Positions 6,728 to 11,280 of a stretch of 11,280 nucleotides of DNA are shown in pieces. The notes beneath the pieces are model-generated. The model ran no database searches. It was not told the DNA's origin and saw only the letters and a program-made list of their open reading frames with translations. Numbering within the stretch: the first letter of the stretch is position 1; every line of letters begins with the position of its first letter. The position numbers and the translations under genes are program-made. The DNA comes from Deltaproteobacteria bacterium (GTDB taxonomy: Bacteria; Myxococcota_A; UBA796; GCA-2862545): the NCBI GenBank assembly GCA_019307545.1, contig JAFDJI010000064.1, positions 1 through 11,280 of the forward strand. The letters are read 5' to 3'.

Positions 6728-7633
6728 CTAGCCCACGCGTACCCACTCCCGGGTGATGGTCACCTCATGCTCGGGCGAAAGCTGGACCGTCCCGCTGCCT
6801 CGCCGCGCCGCCTGGAGGATGGCGCTCGCGTGGGTGGTGCGCAGACCGTCGATCTCCCCGTGCAGGGCGCGGCGGACCAGGGCCTCGGGCGCCTCGGCAA
6901 CCCAGCTTCGCTCCCAGCCCTTCTCACCGTGGGTGGCGCGCGGATCCTCCTCGAGGAGGCGGTCCATCAGCGCGCCCTGGAGGGCTGCCAGGCTGGCCGA
7001 GCGGGCCACCGCCTCTGTCGCTCCTTCGCGGATGCGCTCCAACACGGGCATGACCTCGGCGCGGATGCGGTTGCGCAGGAATTGTGGGGATGCGTTGGTG
7101 GGGTCCTCGCGCCACGCCAGGCCCCGCTCGGCGGCCCAGGCCTCCAACTCGGCGCGGGAGATGTCCAACAGGGGCCGGACATAGCGGCCACGGCGCCAGG
7201 CCATCCCCTCCAAGCCGGCCGGGCCGGTGCCGCGGAGCAGGTTCACCAGCACCGTCTCCGCCTGATCGTCCCGGTGGTGCGCCAGGGCGACCACGTCGGC
7301 GTCCAGGGAGTCGAAGACCTGGAAGCGGGCATGGCGACACGTTGCCTCGGAGGCCTCCTCGCCGAGGTGCAGGTCGAACCGGACCAGAGGCAGCGCCCGC
7401 CCCGCCGCTATGTCGTCGACGAAATCGGCGTCCGCGGCCGAGCCCGGACGGGTGCCATGGTCGACGGTCACCACCTCTAACTGGCCCCGGTGCCAGCCGC
7501 GGGTCTCCAGGAGCAGGTCGAGGAGGCAGGCCGAGTCCAGGCCCCCGCTCACCGCGACGGCGACCCGCTCCCCCGGTCGCCACAGCCTCCAGTTGGCGAT
7601 GGCCTCCCCCACCCGGTGGCGCAGGCGGCTCAT
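6728..7633 (-). CDS. tilS: tRNA(Ile)-lysidine synthetase TilS (short form)
   Basis: TilS uses ATP to attach lysine to C34 of the CAU-anticodon tRNA(Ile), converting it to lysidine so that it reads AUA. The 301-residue product carries the PP-loop ATPase signature SGGLDS (29-34), VDHGTRPGSAADA (57-69), the AHHRDDQAETVLVNLLRGTG block (118-137), RPLLDISRAEL (153-163) and EDPTN followed by RNRIR (176-191). Only about 70-100 residues follow the catalytic core, so the C-terminal tRNA-binding extension of E. coli TilS (about 430 residues) is missing or very short; compact TilS proteins are known, for example in Aquifex. The start ATG at 7633 overlaps the RNHCP stop as ATGA, with a GGGGAAGGG purine stretch just upstream. 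The frame is open further upstream, but that part is only the antisense-free shadow of the two preceding genes. The stop is TAG at 6730-6728. Confidence 0.95.
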   Translation of the reverse strand: MSRLRHRVGEAIANWRLWRPGERVAVAVSGGLDSACLLDLLLETRGWHRGQLEVVTVDHGTRPGSAADADFVDDIAAGRALPLVRFDLHLGEEASEATCRHARFQVFDSLDADVVALAHHRDDQAETVLVNLLRGTGPAGLEGMAWRRGRYVRPLLDISRAELEAWAAERGLAWREDPTNASPQFLRNRIRAEVMPVLERIREGATEAVARSASLAALQGALMDRLLEEDPRATHGEKGWERSWVAEAPEALVRRALHGEIDGLRTTHASAILQAARRGSGTVQLSPEHEVTITREWVRVG

Positions 7634-8202
7634 GACGGACCCTTCCCCGACAGCGCGGACAGTTGCTCCCACCGGTCGGGCTCCAGGCCATCCAGGAGCG
7701 CCTGGTTCACCCGCTCCGCCCCGCAACGGCGACAGCGGTACAGGATGATGGGTCGGTCGCCACGCATCTCGAGGGCCACCGGGTCCAGCACGCCGCCGCA
7801 CCGCGCGGCACGGTCGCCGGGGACCTCGTCCACGTGAAGCGACCGCAAGCAGAAGGGGCAGTGATCCCGCGCGGTGCGTCCATGGGGGGGGACCTCGGCG
7901 CTGCAATGGTCGCAGGTGAAGCCCTCGTCTCGTCGGATCGGGTTGCGGCGCTCGCGGGCAGGAGCCTCCTGCCCGCGACAGAGGCGCAGGAGTCGCTTTC
8001 CGGGCCAGGACCGGGCCTCCTCGGGGATTTCGACACCCCGCGCGCAGCCCAGCTCGATCAGGGCAGCGCGCAGCGCCTCGTCCCCCGCTTCGTCCAGCCA
8101 ACGTCCCAGGCGCTTCACCTCGCCCCGACTGGCGCCGGCGGTGGCGTCGAGCAGTGCCTCGGCGCGCACCTGGAGAGAGCCGCCGGGATCGATCCAGGTC
8201 AT
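7630..8202 (-). CDS. RNHCP-domain zinc-ribbon protein, function unknown
   Basis: This 190-residue protein has two parts. Residues 1-90 are charged and helical-looking (for example SRGEVKRLGRWLDEAGDEAL) and I do not recognise them. Residues 95-175 match the RNHCP family (Pfam PF12647 from memory), whose namesake motif is here RDHCPFC (112-118), followed by LRSLHVD, VPGDRAARCGG and a final YRCRRCG. Cysteine pairs C97/C100, C115/C118 and C157/C160 plus C135 could bind one or two zinc ions. No activity is established for the family; a nucleic-acid-binding or ribosome-linked role is only a guess. The start ATG at 8202 overlaps the cyclophilin stop (ATGA) and has no clear Shine-Dalgarno site, so it probably depends on coupling. 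An in-frame extension upstream to 8475 lies inside the cyclophilin gene and is rejected. Its stop overlaps tilS as ATGA. Confidence 0.85.
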   Translation of the reverse strand: MTWIDPGGSLQVRAEALLDATAGASRGEVKRLGRWLDEAGDEALRAALIELGCARGVEIPEEARSWPGKRLLRLCRGQEAPARERRNPIRRDEGFTCDHCSAEVPPHGRTARDHCPFCLRSLHVDEVPGDRAARCGGVLDPVALEMRGDRPIILYRCRRCGAERVNQALLDGLEPDRWEQLSALSGKGPS

Positions 8203-10130
8203 GGCGTGCGCGGGGGGACCCGCTCGATCCGGACGGATTGAATGTGGTCGCCCTGTTGGAGTGCTTTGACCACGTGCATCCCGTGGCTGACGCGGCCGAA
8301 GAGCGTGTAGTCGCCCACCAGGTGGGGCTGGGGGGTGAGGGTGACGAACCACTGGCTCCCACCGGTGTCCCGCGCCGCGCGAGCCATGCCGACCGCGCCG
8401 ACGTCGTAGGGCAACCCCGAGACCTCGTCCGGGATGGTCCAACCCGGCCCCCCCCACCCGTCCCCGCGTGGACAACCCCCCTGCACCACGAAGGCGGGAA
8501 CCACCCGGTGGAACAAGAGGCCGTCGTAGAACCCGTCGTCGGCGAGCCGCGCGAAGTTGGCAACGGCGACCGGGGCAACATCGGGGAACAGCTCCACCCG
8601 GAACTCGCCCCGGTCGGTGTGCACCCGTGCCGAGCGAATGGCGGCCGCGTCGTCGAGACGGACCTCCAACTCCGGTGGGATTTGCGACGGTGGGAAGGCC
8701 ACGTCAAGCGACAGGCGCCGCGCCAGGTCCCGGGCCAGGCGGTCGGGCCGTCCCCCGACCTGCGGCGCCCGGGCCAGCATCTCGCGCAGCACGGCTTCTT
8801 CCACCGGCAGTGCGCCGTCCGTCGCGCGGGACCCGAGCTGTTCCAGGATGGCGCCCAGCACGTCGGGCGACGATTCCTCCCCGCCGCGCGCCACCAGGGC
8901 CGGGACCGCTTCTTCGGACGGCCACGGCTCTACCAGTGCCACCGCCGCCTCCCGAACCGCCGCGTCCTCTGCTTCGAGGAGGGACCGGGCTACCTCGGCA
9001 GGCACCTCCTCCAGGTCCAACAGCGCCCCAGCCGCGGCGGTGCGAACCAGTGCCTCCTGGTCCCCGGAGGCCAGATCACCCAGGCGCGCCGGGTCGGTCA
9101 GGCTCGTGGCCACCGCTGCGCGCACCGGCACGCTCTTCTCGGGCCTCAGCCCCGTTTCGGCGCTCATGGGCGAACCCGCTTCCGCCAAGGCGGATACGGC
9201 AACGGCGGTCTCCCAGAGGGTCCATTCCTGGGAGTGCGAGGTGAGCAGGCGCGGGGCGTCCGGGTCGCCGCACCGGCCAAGCGCGGCGGTGGCGGCCCGG
9301 CGGACCCAGGGGTGGTCGTCCTTCAGCAGCGGCGCGAGTTGCGCGGCCGTTGTGTCCCCCGCCTGCAACGCATCGAGCGCGGCCACCCGCACCACTGGTT
9401 CCGGGTCCGCGAGCGCGAGGGCGAACAGCTCGCTGTGGTCCTCGAACTGGGCCCACACCGCCTTCAGCACCCAGGCGCGCGCTGGTCCGGTGGGGAGGCG
9501 GGACCATGTCGCTCCCGCCTTCGCGGCCTGTGCGGGGGCGTCGTCGAGCCCCACCCGGTACAGGCCGAAGGCCGCAGCCTCGACGATGCGGGGGCTGGGC
9601 CGTTCCAGGGCCGCGATCAGGGCGGGCACCGAACGCTCCACGCCCTCGACTTCCGCCCGGCCGAGCCTGCCCAGGGCCACCGCGGCTGCACCGGAAGCGG
9701 GCCACGGTTCGCCGAGGGCTGCCACCAATCGGTCGATGTCGTCCGCCTCCGCCAGGTGCCCCAGGCTCGCCAGGAGCACCGGACGGGGGCTGGCCTGTGC
9801 GGATGCGGGATCACCCCAGTTGCTCGCCGCTTCCTCGTCGAGCCAGGCTCGGAGGGCCGGCCCCGCGCCCGGGGTGTAGCCCAGCGCCTCCGCGGCGGCG
9901 CGGCGGACCTTCGGATCGGGGTCGTTCCGCATCGCCACCAGGGGATCGAGGGCTTCGCCGTCCCGCAGCCTTCCCAGGGCGGTCGCCAGGTCCCGCCGCG
10001 TCTCCGGCTCCTCTCCCCGAGCTGCGGCCACCACCTCGGCGACCGGCATCCGCCGCCATGTGAGCTGTTGCAGCGCATCGTCGCCCGCGAGTGCGAGAGG
10101 GGCGAGGAAGAACAGCGACCAGAGATGCAC
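8199..10130 (-). CDS. Exported HEAT-repeat protein with C-terminal cyclophilin-type peptidyl-prolyl isomerase domain
   Basis: The 643-residue product starts with a short hydrophobic signal (MHLWSLFFLAPLALAGDD, likely cleaved near 15-16), so it should act outside the cytoplasm. Residues about 40-480 are Ala/Leu-rich helical repeats of HEAT type (for example DPDPKVRRAAAEALG at 71-85, DPEPVVRVAALDAL at 242-255, DDHPWVRRAATAALG at 271-285). Residues about 500-635 form a cyclophilin domain with the core catalytic positions: FHRVVPAFVVQGG (R542, F547, Q550), GGSQWFV (Q593, F595) and the YTLFGRV strand. The position equivalent to human CypA Trp121 is His603, so cyclosporin binding would be expected to be weak. 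The HEAT part may bind clients or an envelope scaffold while the cyclophilin isomerises X-Pro bonds. The GTG start is fixed by a GGAGG site, and the stop overlaps the next gene as ATGA. Confidence 0.9.
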   Translation of the reverse strand: MHLWSLFFLAPLALAGDDALQQLTWRRMPVAEVVAAARGEEPETRRDLATALGRLRDGEALDPLVAMRNDPDPKVRRAAAEALGYTPGAGPALRAWLDEEAASNWGDPASAQASPRPVLLASLGHLAEADDIDRLVAALGEPWPASGAAAVALGRLGRAEVEGVERSVPALIAALERPSPRIVEAAAFGLYRVGLDDAPAQAAKAGATWSRLPTGPARAWVLKAVWAQFEDHSELFALALADPEPVVRVAALDALQAGDTTAAQLAPLLKDDHPWVRRAATAALGRCGDPDAPRLLTSHSQEWTLWETAVAVSALAEAGSPMSAETGLRPEKSVPVRAAVATSLTDPARLGDLASGDQEALVRTAAAGALLDLEEVPAEVARSLLEAEDAAVREAAVALVEPWPSEEAVPALVARGGEESSPDVLGAILEQLGSRATDGALPVEEAVLREMLARAPQVGGRPDRLARDLARRLSLDVAFPPSQIPPELEVRLDDAAAIRSARVHTDRGEFRVELFPDVAPVAVANFARLADDGFYDGLLFHRVVPAFVVQGGCPRGDGWGGPGWTIPDEVSGLPYDVGAVGMARAARDTGGSQWFVTLTPQPHLVGDYTLFGRVSHGMHVVKALQQGDHIQSVRIERVPPRTP

Positions 10131-10137
10131 GCAATGG

Positions 10138-10142
10138 CCTCC
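10138..10142 (-). promoter_or_regulatory. Shine-Dalgarno site of the HEAT-cyclophilin gene
   Basis: GGAGG lies 7 nt upstream of the GTG at 10130, within the 15-nt gap after the glycosyltransferase stop. No other ATG, GTG or TTG lies between the in-frame stop at 10148-10146 and this GTG, so the site fixes the start. That start puts a secretion signal at the very N-terminus. Confidence 0.7.
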
Positions 10143-10145
10143 GCT

Positions 10146-11204
10146 TCAGAGGTCAGCGACCGTCAGGAATCGATGGTAGGCCGCAAGCGTACCCCGGACC
10201 ATGCGTTCCGGTCCGAAGCGAGCGCGTGCTGCGGTGCGCGCCTTCTCCGCGAACCGTCGGGTGGCGGGCATGGTCGCGATCGCCTGCGTCAACCCCCTTG
10301 CCAGTTCGCTCGCGACCCCTGGCGGGACGAGTCGGCCCGTCGTTTCGTGCTCGACCACCTCGGGGATCCCACCGGCCGCCGAGGCGACCACGGGGGTCCC
10401 CGCCAGCATGGCCTCCACCACGGCTTGCCCCATCCCCTCCTCCAGGGAGGGGTGGCACATCACGTCGATGGCCCCCAGCAGGCCCGGCACATCGTGGCGG
10501 TGTCCCAACAGGTGCACCACCCCCTCCAGCCCGCGGCGGCGGATCTGACGGACCAAGGTGCCGCGCAGCTTCCCCTCCCCCGCGATCACCGCCACGGCGG
10601 GCACGCCGCTGCTGCGGAGGATGGCCATGGCATCGACCAGCACCGCATGGCCCTTGTGGGGCACCAGCGCCCCCACCGCGCCGACGAGGACCGCGTTGGG
10701 ACCACATCGCAACGAATCCCGTAGGGGAATCGGCTCGGCGTCGAGGAAGGGCTCGGGGTCCACACCGTCGTGAACGACCTCGATTCGCTCCGGGGCGACA
10801 CCCGCCACCGAGAGCTCCCCCTTCACGGCCTGGCTCACCGCCACGTAGCCCCGTGGGCCGCGGTATTTGAGCCGGGACAGGACGCCGGGCCGGAAGTCGA
10901 GGCGCCGGTGCACCACCAGGGGCGCACCGCCCGCCAGGAGCGCGTGACCGTGGGCGTGGGAGGTATGGGCCGCGACCAGGTCTGGTCCCCTCGCCCGGAT
11001 CAGCCGCGCCAGGGTCTTCGTCCCGCGCCAGGGACCGTGGAAGGACACCGGGTGGACGCGAATCCCCAGCCCCTCCGCGGCCGGGCGCAGTGGCGCATCG
11101 GGGGGCAGGGCGACCTCGTGGTGTGGGTTGGCGCGGAGGAGGAGCAGCAATTGGGTCTGCCCCCCACGCCACTCGCGGGCGGTGTCGACGTGAAGCACCC
11201 TCAA
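10146..11204 (-). CDS. Glycosyltransferase, GT4-like (GT-B fold)
   Basis: This 352-residue protein probably transfers a sugar from an activated donor onto a lipid or polysaccharide acceptor at the cytoplasmic face of the envelope. The N-terminal half has a Rossmann-like start (RVLHVDTAREWRGGQ, with the GGQ glycine loop) and a region rich in acceptor-side motifs (AAHTSHAHGHALL, about 78-90). The C-terminal half is typical of Glyco_transf_4/1 proteins: a GALVPHKGH strand-loop near 178-186, AGEGKLR near 209-214, and the donor-binding E-x7-E motif at E256 and E264 (EEGMGQAVVEAM), followed by AGTPVVAS and GGIPEVV. The start is TTG at 11204, overlapping the upstream stop; GTG at 11198 is the alternative. 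It ends 15 nt before the HEAT-cyclophilin gene. The substrate cannot be deduced; LPS or another surface glycan is likely from the family. Confidence 0.88.
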   Translation of the reverse strand: MRVLHVDTAREWRGGQTQLLLLLRANPHHEVALPPDAPLRPAAEGLGIRVHPVSFHGPWRGTKTLARLIRARGPDLVAAHTSHAHGHALLAGGAPLVVHRRLDFRPGVLSRLKYRGPRGYVAVSQAVKGELSVAGVAPERIEVVHDGVDPEPFLDAEPIPLRDSLRCGPNAVLVGAVGALVPHKGHAVLVDAMAILRSSGVPAVAVIAGEGKLRGTLVRQIRRRGLEGVVHLLGHRHDVPGLLGAIDVMCHPSLEEGMGQAVVEAMLAGTPVVASAAGGIPEVVEHETTGRLVPPGVASELARGLTQAIATMPATRRFAEKARTAARARFGPERMVRGTLAAYHRFLTVADL

Positions 11205-11280
11205 GGGCCGGACTGCTCCATCTCCTCGTCTGCGGCGGGCAGGGCGTGTTCGGCCACCATCAGGGGCACGCCATCCTCCA
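11201..11280 (-). CDS. C-terminal tail of an unidentified protein (partial, starts outside window)
   Basis: An open minus-strand frame enters from the right edge and ends at a TGA (11203-11201). The last residues read EDGVPLMVAEHALPAADEEMEQSGP, an acidic tail. The stop overlaps the TTG start of the glycosyltransferase as TTGA, the same 4-base overlap seen at six other junctions here, and this is the main reason to call it a gene end. At least one other frame is also open over these 80 bases, so the frame choice rests on that junction. Too little is visible to name the protein. The glycosyltransferase neighbour hints at cell-envelope work, but that is a guess. Confidence 0.5.
   Translation of the reverse strand, partial: EDGVPLMVAEHALPAADEEMEQSGP

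Noticed and set aside
6576..6746. In-frame N-terminal extension of FtsH with an IPLPIPLPLPLSLS stretch
   Set aside because: It arises from reading through the hexamer array and into tilS. The family-typical N-terminus and a GGAG site mark the start at 6575.
8154..10724. 856-codon open frame on the plus strand opposite the HEAT-cyclophilin and glycosyltransferase genes
   Set aside because: Long antisense frames are expected opposite GC-rich genes. Its translation shows no recognisable domain and it crosses the boundary of two well-supported minus-strand genes.
1..11280. Search for mobile elements, CRISPR arrays, tRNA/rRNA genes and phage genes
   Set aside because: No transposase, integrase, direct-repeat/spacer pattern or tRNA-like cloverleaf was seen. 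The whole window is accounted for by collinear minus-strand genes and one 152-bp gap.

Overview
The window is a GC-rich (roughly two-thirds G+C), densely packed bacterial segment in which every supported gene reads on the minus strand, so the map is described from high to low coordinates. The gene set and order (tilS, ftsH, folP, cdaA, ybbR/cdaR, glmM, nnrE-nnrD) resembles the conserved tilS-ftsH-folP-cdaA-glmM neighbourhood of former Deltaproteobacteria (Geobacter- or Myxococcota-type lineages). That placement is an inference from gene order and composition. No rRNA or other phylogenetic marker is present.

Upstream half (11280 to 6728): the C-terminal tail of an unidentified protein, a family-4 type glycosyltransferase, an exported HEAT-repeat/cyclophilin fusion, an RNHCP zinc-ribbon protein of unknown function, and the tRNA(Ile)-lysidine synthetase TilS. 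These genes overlap or nearly touch and look like one transcription unit.

A 152-bp gap (6727 to 6576) is the only real non-coding space. It holds a degenerate hexanucleotide tandem array, a perfect 16-bp palindrome and weak promoter-like boxes, and it precedes ftsH.

Downstream half (6575 to 1): the membrane protease FtsH, dihydropteroate synthase FolP, the membrane diadenylate cyclase CdaA, its YbbR/CdaR partner, phosphoglucosamine mutase GlmM, and a bifunctional NAD(P)HX epimerase/dehydratase that runs off the left edge. CdaA, CdaR and GlmM form the known c-di-AMP/cell-wall-precursor module: c-di-AMP synthesis at the membrane next to the enzyme that makes glucosamine-1-phosphate for peptidoglycan and LPS. 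FtsH, FolP and NnrE/D add protein quality control, folate synthesis and nicotinamide-cofactor repair.

Seven of the nine gene junctions are 4-base stop/start overlaps (ATGA, GTGA or TTGA), and an eighth is a 16-base overlap, which indicates strong translational coupling. The region is mostly conserved housekeeping DNA. The least explained parts are the RNHCP protein, the HEAT-cyclophilin fusion and the ftsH leader. I see no mobile element, CRISPR array, tRNA/rRNA gene or convincing terminator.
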